Shown one piece after another: positions 26,702-33,713 of a stretch of DNA of 64,000 bases; the stretch's first letter is position 1; each line of letters begins with the position of its first letter. The notes below the pieces were generated by a model. The model did not search any database. It saw nothing but the letters and a program-made list of their open reading frames with translations, and was not told the DNA's origin. The DNA comes from Sphingobacteriaceae bacterium (lineage in GTDB: Bacteria > Bacteroidota > Bacteroidia > Sphingobacteriales > Sphingobacteriaceae): contig JACMJM010000013.1 in NCBI GenBank assembly GCA_014380615.1, forward strand, positions 1-64,000. Direction: 5' to 3'. Position numbers and translations under genes: made by a program.

Positions 26702-27355
26702 ATGTTAAAAAATTTTATCTCCTCTTTACTATTCTTTGCGATTTCTTTAAGTGCTTACAGCTATAGTCCGGTAGATACTGTTAAAATGCCCAATTCGGAC
26801 ACTATTATTGTGAAAAGTTTTAAAAAGAGCGGGAAGTTAGATAAAGAACAATATCTCGTTAACAATACACTACTTTTCACCCGGCACTATCTTTACAGAA
26901 GTAAATTCTACGGATACCATACCCGCTTTACTAATGCTTCTAAAGATCAGCTCACAGCTATTAAAGAGATTTGGAACAACGGCACTATACGTATAAGTGG
27001 CACTCTTAAAAATGGGAAGCGGGAAGGGGCTTATCGTACCTTTTATCAAGATGGCTCTCGCCAATGCGATTGTAACTATAAAGACGGAAAGAGGGATGGT
27101 AAGCAAATGACTCATTATGAAAACGGTCAGTTGTTTTACGAGGTGATTTATCGGAACGGAGTACCATGGAGTATCCTTAAAGCTTTTAATAAAGACGGGA
27201 GCCCCGTAGAGACCTTTACTTTGAAAGAGGGTAATGGAACTTTTCCGGTTTTTGCAGGGAAACGAGGCCGACTAGTTAAAGTGCAGCACTATCAACTCGG
27301 TGTAGTTGTTAAAACCGAAAAGTATAAAAAAAGTACGGCTGGGAGTATCCAATAA
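26702..27355 (+). CDS. Exported MORN-like repeat (YwqK-family) protein
   Basis: 217 aa from the ATG at 26702, which starts a signal peptide (MLKNFISSLLFFAISLSAYS). An earlier in-frame ATG at 26669 would add 11 residues and hide it. The middle holds MORN-variant repeats of about 22 residues: SGTLKNGKREGAYRTFYQDG, CNYKDGKRDGKQMTHYENG and IYRNGVPWSILKAFNKDG. Such proteins are often annotated as YwqK-like antitoxins, but no toxin is seen beside it and the export signal argues for an envelope role. The next gene starts 7 bp later. Confidence 0.82.
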   Translation: MLKNFISSLLFFAISLSAYSYSPVDTVKMPNSDTIIVKSFKKSGKLDKEQYLVNNTLLFTRHYLYRSKFYGYHTRFTNASKDQLTAIKEIWNNGTIRISGTLKNGKREGAYRTFYQDGSRQCDCNYKDGKRDGKQMTHYENGQLFYEVIYRNGVPWSILKAFNKDGSPVETFTLKEGNGTFPVFAGKRGRLVKVQHYQLGVVVKTEKYKKSTAGSIQ

Positions 27356-27362
27356 ATCAGTT

Positions 27363-27722
27363 ATGGAAAAAATATGCCTTGATTGCTCAGAACCCTTAAA
27401 AGGCCGGGCAGACAAAAAATTCTGCGATGACCAATGCCGGAGCAACTATAATAACCGCTTAAAATCAGAACGCAGCGATTTTGTAAAAGAAGTAAATGCT
27501 GTTCTTCGTAAAAATCGCGATATTCTGCAAAAATTAAACCCCGACGGAAAAACCAAAGTCAGTAGAGAGAAGTTGCTCAATAAAGGCTTTAGCTTTACCT
27601 ATTTTACACATGTTTATCAAACTCAAAAAGGTAACACCTATTATTTTTGTTATGAGTACGGTTACCTTAAACTCGAAAGCGAAGATTTTTTGTTGGTAAA
27701 GCGGGAAGATAGCCAGCAATAA
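27363..27722 (+). CDS. Small zinc-ribbon protein of unknown function
   Basis: 119 aa from ATG 27363 (MEKICLDCSEPLKGRADKKF). The N-terminal CxxC...CxxxC set (CLDC, CDDQC) is a predicted zinc ribbon. The remainder is basic then aromatic-rich (GFSFTYFTHVYQTQKGN, YYFCYEYGYLKLE). Not recognised beyond the zinc-binding motif. Its last 25 bp belong to a 129-bp segment that is repeated at 28521-28649. Confidence 0.82.
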   Translation: MEKICLDCSEPLKGRADKKFCDDQCRSNYNNRLKSERSDFVKEVNAVLRKNRDILQKLNPDGKTKVSREKLLNKGFSFTYFTHVYQTQKGNTYYFCYEYGYLKLESEDFLLVKREDSQQ

Positions 27723-27826
27723 AAGAATGATAATTAAACATGTTTAAAAATAAGCAGCCCCGATATAAGGTTCAGTTAAGTAATGCTGATAAAATTTTTG
27801 AAGGAGTTATTTTTGCACTGTTGGTT
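27698..27826 (+). repeat. 129-bp direct repeat, copy 1 (upstream of RAYT module)
   Basis: Matches 28521-28649 over its full length with six mismatches and no gaps. Covers the last 25 bp of the zinc-ribbon gene, the gap and the first 87 bp of a DUF1648 reading frame. Confidence 0.95.
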
Positions 27827-27967
27827 TTCTCCCCGCAGAGTCTCCTTTTTCAGGGACTCTGCGGGGAGAAAATTTTGTATTACATTTACCTGCCATGCCT
27901 GTCAGACGAACCATATATGAATCACAGGGAATCTACTTTATCACCTTCACCTGTGCCCGTTGGCTGA
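27740..27967 (+). pseudogene. Truncated 5' copy of the DUF1648 membrane protein gene
   Basis: The first 29 codons (MFKNKQPRYKVQL...FALLV) repeat the start of the gene at 28563 with a few substitutions. At 27827 the frame enters the RAYT module hairpin and continues as unrelated sequence to a stop at 27965-27967. It has lost all of the DUF1648 motif and its later membrane segments. It is a by-product of the duplication that flanks the module. Confidence 0.85.
27827..27870. repeat. Left REP-like hairpin
   Basis: Arms TTCTCCCCGCAGAGTC (27827-27842) and GACTCTGCGGGGAGAA (27855-27870) are perfectly complementary; loop TCCTTTTTCAGG. It lies 24 bp before the transposase ATG. Confidence 0.9.
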
Positions 27968-28497
27968 AACTTTTTGAATTAACCCAGAGCTATGATCTGG
28001 TTTATAACTGGTTTAATTATCTTAAAAATCAAAACCATCACATTGTCGGATACGTCATTATGCCAAATCACGTGCATGCGTTAATTGCTTTTAGTAACAG
28101 CGAAAAAAGTATAAATTCTATTGTAGGAAATGGCAAACGTTTTATTGCTTACGAATTGGTTAAACGATTACAGCAAGGCAAATTCACAAAAGAGTTGGAG
28201 TTATTAAGTGGCTGGGTAAATCCTACAGATCGCAGCCGGAATAAAAAGCATGAGGTATTCGAACCCTCGTTCGACTGGAAAGAGTGTTATGATGAAAAGC
28301 TTGTTGAACAAAAGCTGAATTATATACATGAGAATGCAAGTAAAGGTGAAAAGCGGTTGGTTGAGAGCCCTGATGATTATGAACATAGTTCGGCGAGGTT
28401 TTATATAACGGGCCAGAAAGGCGTTGTTGAGATAACAAGTTGGTTGGAGTTACAGGATGTGGATCTAACACGGCCGGTGGTGCCGAAGAGTCCCTGA
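27895..28497 (+). CDS. REP-associated tyrosine transposase (Y1/IS200-like, RAYT)
   Basis: 200 aa, COG1943-type. The HUH metal motif is H59-V60-H61 in VIMPNHVHALI. The family C-terminal pattern is seen in LNYIHENASKGEKRLVESP and DYEHSSARFY; the catalytic Tyr is one of these tyrosines. The enzyme nicks and joins single-stranded DNA at REP hairpins. Its N-terminus (IYFITFTCARWLKLFE) is of a Bacteroidota RAYT type. The reading frame runs into the right hairpin, and the TGA stop lies in that hairpin's loop. Frame is intact, so it may be active. Confidence 0.92.
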   Translation: MPVRRTIYESQGIYFITFTCARWLKLFELTQSYDLVYNWFNYLKNQNHHIVGYVIMPNHVHALIAFSNSEKSINSIVGNGKRFIAYELVKRLQQGKFTKELELLSGWVNPTDRSRNKKHEVFEPSFDWKECYDEKLVEQKLNYIHENASKGEKRLVESPDDYEHSSARFYITGQKGVVEITSWLELQDVDLTRPVVPKSP

Positions 28498-28514
28498 AAA
28501 AGGAGACTCTTCGG
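28483..28514. repeat. Right REP-like hairpin, overlapping the RAYT 3' end
   Basis: Arms CCGAAGAGTC (28483-28492) and GACTCTTCGG (28505-28514), loop CCTGAAAAAGGA holding the RAYT stop codon. Inverted counterpart of the left hairpin. Confidence 0.9.
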
Positions 28515-28520
28515 AGAAAA

Positions 28521-28649
28521 AAAGCGAGAAGATAGCCAGCAATAAAAGAATGATAATTAAACATGTTTAAAAATAAGCAGCCCATATATAAGGTTCAGTT
28601 AAGGAGTGCTGATAAAATTCTTGAAGGAGTTATTTTTGCACTGTTGGTT
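28521..28649 (+). repeat. 129-bp direct repeat, copy 2 (downstream of RAYT module)
   Basis: Counterpart of 27698-27826. It supplies the intact 5' end and upstream region of the DUF1648 gene. Confidence 0.95.
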
Positions 28650-29060
28650 CTAACATGGACCTATGTTTACATCAGCTATCAGTCGCTGCCCGCCACAATT
28701 CCTACACACTTCGATGGTTCGGGGAAGGTTGATGATATGGGCGACAAATCAACTGTATGGATGCTGCCGGCAATTTCTACGGTGCTGTATCTGTTCATAA
28801 CCCTGGTGAATAATTTCCCTCAAATCTTTAATTATCTGGAGGATATAACTCCTGATAATGTCGCGCAGCAATATACCATGGCAACCAGGATGGTGAGATT
28901 TTTAAAACTCATTGTAGTTTTAGTTTTCGGTAGTATTGTATTGGCCACTATTTACCCCGGGAACTATCAAACTGGTATTGCCCTTCTTCCGTTAACACTA
29001 AGTGTCCTGCTTTTTTTACCAGGTTTAGTTTTCTTTCTGCTGTCCTCGAGAAAGGGTTAG
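28563..29060 (+). CDS. DUF1648-domain membrane protein
   Basis: 165 aa with about four hydrophobic segments. The DUF1648 motif is read at SLPATIPTHFDGSGKVDDMG (about 41-60), directly after the first membrane helix (EGVIFALLVLTWTYVYI). Related proteins include the SdpI immunity family, but no toxin gene is near and the function is unknown. The gene is the intact copy: its first 87 bp are duplicated before the RAYT module. Confidence 0.85.
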   Translation: MFKNKQPIYKVQLRSADKILEGVIFALLVLTWTYVYISYQSLPATIPTHFDGSGKVDDMGDKSTVWMLPAISTVLYLFITLVNNFPQIFNYLEDITPDNVAQQYTMATRMVRFLKLIVVLVFGSIVLATIYPGNYQTGIALLPLTLSVLLFLPGLVFFLLSSRKG

Positions 29061-29115
29061 CCTGAAATTTTTTACTTATTGATAAAAAAAAATTATTTTT
29101 ATCGATCTGATATCT

Positions 29116-30033
29116 ATGAAAAAAAGTTTAAAAGAGTTTTTTTCGTTTTCTAAAGCGGAATTAAACGGGTTGCTGGTATTTAGTTTATTAGTAATGATAA
29201 TAGCCATGGCCCCATCAATCTATTCGTATTTTAGCCCGCCCGAAATATATAACCATTCAAGTTTTAAAAAGGAGGTTAATGAACTTATGGCCTCTGCCTC
29301 AAAGCAGCAATCTCAAAAATATTTTTCGGCAGTACGTAAGGAGATTGAGGAGAAAGAGGTTGCCTCAGAATTATTCGTGTTTAATCCCAATAATCTCCCC
29401 GACGAAGATTGGATGAGGCTCGGTTTGAGCGCAAAGCAGATTCGGGTGATCAAAAACTATGAATCGAAGGGAGGACGGTTTTATACTAAAGAAGACCTCA
29501 GGAAAATTTATTCAATCAGGCCCGGGCTTTATAGCAGGCTCGAGCCCTTTATTCAAATCCCCGAAAGGACAAATGCTTACAAAAAAGACTACGTAAATAC
29601 CTATAAAACCAGGGATGTACCAAGGGTCGCGGTTATTGATATCAATAAAAGCGATTCCACACAATTAGAAAGTCTTAATGGTATTGGTCCGGCCTTTGCA
29701 TCCCGAATTATTAAATACCGTAATCGGTTGGGTGGTTTTTGTAAAAAGGAACAGCTAAAAGAAGTTTATGGGCTTGATTCAACGCTTTATCAAAAGCTTG
29801 TAAACCAAATTGCTGTTAATCCGGCGGCTGTGAGGCAGATCTCAATTAATACCGCAACTTTTGAAGATCTTAAAAAGCATCCTTATCTAAGTTACAAACA
29901 AATGAACGCCATTATTCAATACCGCAAGCAGCATGGAATGTACAAAGATATTAACGATCTTAAACCAATCGCCATCCTCAATGACAACGTGTTGGCGAAA
30001 ATAGAGCCTTATTTATCCTTTAATTCCCGGTAG
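29116..30033 (+). CDS. Helix-hairpin-helix (ComEA-like) protein with membrane anchor
   Basis: 305 aa. One N-terminal membrane helix (about 19-38, LLVFSLLVMIIAMAPSIYSY). Then three HhH-type repeats: FNPNNLPDEDWMRLGLSAKQ, DINKSDSTQLESLNGIGPAF and SINTATFEDLKKHPYLSYKQ, each followed by IxxYRxxxGxF. ComEA-like HhH domains bind DNA, but in Bacteroidota this family is uncharacterised and a role in DNA uptake is only a possibility. Preceded by an AT-rich hairpin (GATAAAAA/TTTTTATC). Confidence 0.87.
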   Translation: MKKSLKEFFSFSKAELNGLLVFSLLVMIIAMAPSIYSYFSPPEIYNHSSFKKEVNELMASASKQQSQKYFSAVRKEIEEKEVASELFVFNPNNLPDEDWMRLGLSAKQIRVIKNYESKGGRFYTKEDLRKIYSIRPGLYSRLEPFIQIPERTNAYKKDYVNTYKTRDVPRVAVIDINKSDSTQLESLNGIGPAFASRIIKYRNRLGGFCKKEQLKEVYGLDSTLYQKLVNQIAVNPAAVRQISINTATFEDLKKHPYLSYKQMNAIIQYRKQHGMYKDINDLKPIAILNDNVLAKIEPYLSFNSR

Positions 30034-30093
30034 GAATTTCACTTGTAACCTTTCTATATTAAATATGTTATAAGTAATACCAGCTAATACGTT

Positions 30094-31257
30094 ATGACTA
30101 ACAATACCTCTGGCTACGATTTTTCCGCTCCCGAAAATCAGCAAATGGTGACCCAAATGGTTCGCGACTTTGCAGAAAAACATATCCGTCCGCATGTTAT
30201 GGAATGGGATGAAGCTCAGATTTTTCCGATTGAAACGTTTAAAAAACTCGGCGAACTGGGATTGATGGGGATTCTCGTGCCAGAAGAATACGGTGGGTCT
30301 GGTTTTGGTTATTTCGAATATGTAACCGTGATCGTAGAAATAGCCAAAGTTTGTGGTGGTGTCGGTTTGTCACTCGCCGCCCATAACTCTTTATGCACAG
30401 GGCATATCCTTTCTTTTGCCAGCAATGAACAGAAACAAAGATGGTTGCCTAAGTTGGCTACAGCCGAGTGGATAGGGGCATGGGCACTAACCGAAGCAAA
30501 TACAGGTTCCGATTCCTTGAATATGAATACTACGGCAGTTAAAGATGGTAACTACTACGTAATTAACGGCTCAAAAAACTGGATTACGCATGGAAAGTCT
30601 GGAGACCTTACCGTAGCGATGGTTCGAACAGGCGAGCGGAACAGTTCTTCAGGCGTATCGGCGATAGTGGTAGAGAAAGGCACTCCGGGTTTCACGCATG
30701 GCAAAAAGGAGAACAAGCTAGGAATGCGGGCCTCAGAAACCACCGAACTGATATTTGATAACTGCCGCGTGCACAAAGACAATCTATTGGGTATAGAAGG
30801 CGAAGGATTTAAGCAGGCGATGAAAGTGTTAGATGGTGGCAGGATTTCTATTGCCGCATTGGCGCTTGGTATCGCCAAGGGCGCCTTCGATGCTGCTGTT
30901 AAATATTCTAAAGAGCGTCATCAATTTGGTCAGCCTATTTCTAAATTTCAGGGAATTGCATTTAAGCTTGCAGATATGGCAACCGATATTGAAGCTGCCG
31001 AGCTACTGATAATGAAAGCTGCCGATTTGAAAAATAGGGGAGAGTCGGTAACCAAGAACTCTGCCATGGCGAAATACTATGCTTCCGAAGTGGCCGTTCG
31101 TGTTGCCAATGATGCGGTACAAATATTTGGTGGCTATGGCTATACAAAAGATTTCCCAGTAGAAAAATACTACCGGGATGCCAAGCTTTGTACCATTGGG
31201 GAGGGAACTTCTGAAATTCAGAAAATTGTTATTTCGAGAGAGGTTTTGAAATACTGA
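30094..31257 (+). CDS. Acyl-CoA dehydrogenase
   Basis: 387 aa, standard length. FAD-dependent alpha-beta desaturation of acyl-CoA. Motifs: GLMGILVPEEYGGSG, the FAD/substrate segment WALTEANTGSDSLNM, GSKNWITHG, KVLDGGRISIAALALGIAKG and the C-terminal YRDAKLCTIGEGTSEIQK, whose Glu is the likely catalytic base in short/medium-chain types. Chain-length preference is not determined. Stands alone; the next 590 bp contain no gene. Confidence 0.95.
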   Translation: MTNNTSGYDFSAPENQQMVTQMVRDFAEKHIRPHVMEWDEAQIFPIETFKKLGELGLMGILVPEEYGGSGFGYFEYVTVIVEIAKVCGGVGLSLAAHNSLCTGHILSFASNEQKQRWLPKLATAEWIGAWALTEANTGSDSLNMNTTAVKDGNYYVINGSKNWITHGKSGDLTVAMVRTGERNSSSGVSAIVVEKGTPGFTHGKKENKLGMRASETTELIFDNCRVHKDNLLGIEGEGFKQAMKVLDGGRISIAALALGIAKGAFDAAVKYSKERHQFGQPISKFQGIAFKLADMATDIEAAELLIMKAADLKNRGESVTKNSAMAKYYASEVAVRVANDAVQIFGGYGYTKDFPVEKYYRDAKLCTIGEGTSEIQKIVISREVLKY

Positions 31258-31379
31258 GCCTCTGGTTTAGCTGTAAATACAACCCATTACAAGCTTTGGG
31301 ACTAGGATTATCGCACCTTTTTCTTACTCTGTCCCCTCCCTGCCGTCGGCATTATCTCCAACTATCTTAGAATTCCGAA

Positions 31380-31425
31380 AGTCATCCGATGAATCTCTGC
31401 GATATGCCTGATTCATCGGATGACT
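31380..31425. repeat. Palindromic repeat, copy 1
   Basis: 15-bp perfect arms AGTCATCCGATGAAT and ATTCATCGGATGACT around a 16-nt loop. Sequence following the hairpin (AAATTTGCG) is also conserved with copy 2. Confidence 0.85.
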
Positions 31426-31517
31426 AAATTTGCGTACTCTCTGCCTTCGCTTCTACGAGATGGATGCTTCTCGGGCCGAAATCCTGCAGAGTCTCCTAAT
31501 TTAGATTCATCGATTAA

Positions 31518-31563
31518 AGTCATCCGATGAATATCTGCAATATGCCTGATTCATCGGATGACT
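31518..31563. repeat. Palindromic repeat, copy 2
   Basis: Identical arms to copy 1 and a loop differing at two of 16 positions; same orientation, 138 bp further on. Non-coding REP-like element. Confidence 0.85.
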
Positions 31564-31743
31564 AAATTTGCGCGTTCTCGGTCTTCGCACTCTCTGTCTT
31601 CGCATCTTTCCCGGAAAGGTGAGAAAGCCAACTGCCCCCTTACAAACTTCATAAATACAACGAACTCAGGTTTAAATAAATGATTTATCCCCACTTGCAT
31701 TCATTTTGATAAAGCAATAAAGGTTGAAATCCCCTAAGTAAAA

Positions 31744-31812
31744 GTGGCCCTGTGGGAGAATTTTACCTGTTGAAAACTTTTTGTGGTAAGATGTGGTAAA
31801 AGGTGGGAAAAG
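31744..31812 (+). promoter_or_regulatory. MraZ-box operator of the dcw cluster
   Basis: Three direct repeats at exact 10-bp spacing: GTGGTAAGAT (31783-31792), GTGGTAAAAG (31793-31802) and GTGGGAAAAG (31803-31812). Two more GTGG units lie upstream (31744 and 31752). MraZ is known to bind GTGG[G/A] repeats of 10-bp period before its own gene. A weak -7 candidate (TACTTTTA, 31817-31824) would put the repeats over the -33 region, consistent with repression. Confidence 0.8.
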
Positions 31813-31849
31813 TAGTTACTTTTACTCTACATAAAAACCGTAAAACTGG

Positions 31850-32314
31850 ATGTCTCACTTTTTGGGCGAATTTGAATGTAAACTAGATGCCAAGGGGAGG
31901 CTTATGCTTCCGGCTGGTTTGCGTAAGCAAATGCCTGATAATGAGCGTGAAGGGCTGGTTATAAATCGGGGTTTTGAAAAACATCTGGTGATCTACACCC
32001 GAAAAGAATGGGATACGATTGTGGCTGATCTAAGTAAGTTAAATCAGTATGAAAAGAAGACCAGGGAGTTTATTAGATACTTTACGCGTGGTGCTACAGA
32101 GTTGTCGGTAGATGCTGCCGGGCGGGTGTTGTTGCCTAAGTCGTTGCTTGAGTATGGTGAAATTGGGGCCGATGTTGTTTTGGCTTCGCAATTTAATAAA
32201 ATAGAAGTGTGGGCTAAGGATGCTTACGACTCGCAGTTAGATAACGAACCTGATAATTTTGCGAACCTGGCCGAAGAGGTGATGGGTAATGCGGGAAGGA
32301 GGTCGGATGTCTGA
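31850..32314 (+). CDS. mraZ: Transcriptional regulator MraZ
   Basis: 154 aa. Two SpoVT/AbrB-like half-domains carry the signature DAKGRLMLPAGLR (about 13-25) and DAAGRVLLPKSLL (about 84-96). MraZ forms a ring oligomer that binds GTGG repeats and controls the dcw operon. Head of the plus-strand run of 13 genes. Its stop overlaps the rsmH start by 8 bp. Confidence 0.97.
   Translation: MSHFLGEFECKLDAKGRLMLPAGLRKQMPDNEREGLVINRGFEKHLVIYTRKEWDTIVADLSKLNQYEKKTREFIRYFTRGATELSVDAAGRVLLPKSLLEYGEIGADVVLASQFNKIEVWAKDAYDSQLDNEPDNFANLAEEVMGNAGRRSDV
32293..32302 (+). promoter_or_regulatory. Shine-Dalgarno sequence deciding the rsmH start
   Basis: GGGAAGGAGG ends 4 bp before ATG 32307. It lies between the earlier in-frame ATG (32289) and the chosen start, so it supports the later one. 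Such strong SD sequences are uncommon in Bacteroidota. Confidence 0.6.
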
Positions 32315-33209
32315 GTATCACAATCCCGTAATGCTTTCTGAGTGTATTGAGGCAGTGGCTATTAAGCCCGATGGTGTTTATGTGGACGTTACCTTCGGCG
32401 GTGGCGGCCATTCTCGCGAAATTTTAAAGCATTTGAGCGCAAAAGGACGTCTTCTGGCATTTGATCAGGATGTCGATGCTCAGCAAAATATTCCAAACGA
32501 TGATCGGTTAACCTTTATAGATCAAAACTTCCGTTTCCTGAAAAATAATTGCCGTTTGCATGGAGCGATTCCTGTAGATGGTGTTCTGGCCGATCTGGGT
32601 GTTTCATCGCACCAGTTTGATCGGCCGGAGCGGGGGTTTTCTACGCGTTTTGATGCGGAATTAGATATGAGGATGGATCAATCTTCGCCACAAACGGCTA
32701 AGGATATCGTCAATTCATACAGCGAATCAGATCTTCACCGGATTTTTGGTGTTTACGGCGAAATCCAGAACGCTAAATCGCTTGCGAAAACTATAGTTAC
32801 CGCTCGTTTAAATGCACCCATTGAGACTATTGCTGGTTTAAAAGAGGCCATAAAAAACCTAATTCCGAAAGGTAAAGAAAACAAATACCTGGCGCAGGTT
32901 TTTCAGGCATTACGAATTGAAGTTAACCAGGAGCTTGAGGCTTTGCAGGACTTTTTGTTGCAGGCGGCCGATGTGTTGGCTGTTGGTGGGCGTTTGGTGG
33001 TAATGTCTTATCATTCGCTTGAAGACCGGCTGGTTAAAAGTTTTATAGCAAAGGGAAAGTTTCGGGGCGAAGTGGAAAAAGATTTTTTCGGAAACGAAAT
33101 TAAGCCCTTTGAGTCGGTAACACGCAAGGCGATAGTTGCCTCTGAGGATGAAATTAAGCAAAATAACCGAGCCCGAAGCGCAAAACTGAGGATAGCGGTG
33201 AAAATATAA
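32307..33209 (+). CDS. rsmH: 16S rRNA (cytosine-1402-N4) methyltransferase
   Basis: 300 aa from ATG 32307 (MSEYHNPVMLSECI), the conserved N-terminus; the frame is open six codons further upstream. SAM motif VDVTFGGGGHSREIL, then VLADLGVSSHQFDRPERGF and SYHSLEDRLVKSF are present. It methylates C1402 of 16S rRNA. Second gene of the dcw cluster, start overlapping mraZ by 8 bp. Confidence 0.96.
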   Translation: MSEYHNPVMLSECIEAVAIKPDGVYVDVTFGGGGHSREILKHLSAKGRLLAFDQDVDAQQNIPNDDRLTFIDQNFRFLKNNCRLHGAIPVDGVLADLGVSSHQFDRPERGFSTRFDAELDMRMDQSSPQTAKDIVNSYSESDLHRIFGVYGEIQNAKSLAKTIVTARLNAPIETIAGLKEAIKNLIPKGKENKYLAQVFQALRIEVNQELEALQDFLLQAADVLAVGGRLVVMSYHSLEDRLVKSFIAKGKFRGEVEKDFFGNEIKPFESVTRKAIVASEDEIKQNNRARSAKLRIAVKI

Positions 33210-33291
33210 TATGCAGATGGGTAGATGTGTGGATATGCAAATGGAAATGTGCAAAGCTTTTGAATTTTAACTTTTGATTTTTAATTAAAAG

Positions 33292-33681
33292 ATGAGCAAT
33301 CGCTTTAGAGATCAAATAGAAGAGGAAGAAGAGAAGGGGCCCGAACCGGAATTGAAACAAAAGGCCGAGCTGCCAAAAAACTTCTTTACAACCTTTTTAA
33401 CAGAAGGGGTTGTTTCGATGGAGGCCGCAACTCAGTTAATGCCTTTCGTAATATTTATGGCCATGCTGGGGATGGTATATATCGCAAACCGGCATTTTGC
33501 CGAAAAGAATATCAGGGAAATTGATAAACTCAACAAAGACGTTAAAGAGCTTGGTTATGATTTTAAAACCCTAAAGGCTGATTTAATGCTAAAGAGTACA
33601 CAAACAGAGGTGGCGAAACAGGTTGATACCCTCGGGTTGAAAGAATTGGTGGTGCCGCCTAAAAAAATAATTATACAATAA
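33292..33681 (+). CDS. ftsL: FtsL-like cell division protein
   Basis: 129 aa bitopic protein: a charged cytoplasmic N-terminus (about 1-43), one membrane helix (about 46-64, LMPFVIFMAMLGMVYIA) and a periplasmic coiled-coil-like part (NIREIDKLNKDVKELGYDFK). No strong motif exists for FtsL; position between rsmH and ftsI and the topology make the call. It would form the FtsQLB-type subcomplex with FtsQ. The upstream 82-bp gap has ATG-rich low-complexity sequence. Confidence 0.85.
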   Translation: MSNRFRDQIEEEEEKGPEPELKQKAELPKNFFTTFLTEGVVSMEAATQLMPFVIFMAMLGMVYIANRHFAEKNIREIDKLNKDVKELGYDFKTLKADLMLKSTQTEVAKQVDTLGLKELVVPPKKIIIQ

Positions 33682-33713
33682 ACAACTAAAAATAGAAGTA
33701 TCAGCGTAAAGCT

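Larger units (their letters stand above)
27827..28520 (+). mobile_element. RAYT module bounded by mirror-image REP hairpins
   Basis: A 694-bp insert carrying one transposase gene and a hairpin at each end. The left hairpin (27827-27870) has 16-bp arms and a 12-nt loop; the right (28483-28514) has 10-bp arms and a 12-nt loop. The right loop CCTGAAAAAGGA is the exact reverse complement of the left loop, and inner stems are shared, so the ends are one REP-type sequence in opposite orientation. The insert sits exactly between two copies of a 129-bp direct repeat. Confidence 0.85.
31258..31849. other. 592-bp intergenic region upstream of the dcw cluster
   Basis: No gene seen. The first part is pyrimidine-rich and carries two copies of a hairpin repeat (31380-31425 and 31518-31563). 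The last 110 bp contain the MraZ operator and presumably the dcw promoter. A near DnaA-box (TTATCCCCA) is found in TTTATCCCCACTTG around 31683-31696. Confidence 0.6.

Noticed and set aside
26669-27355. Toxin-antitoxin system around the YwqK-like gene
   Set aside because: The YwqK antitoxin label is only a family name; there is no adjacent toxin and the protein has an export signal.
31258-31849. CRISPR array from the repeated palindromes before mraZ
   Set aside because: Only two copies with a single spacing of 138 bp and no cas genes; REP-like hairpins explain them better.
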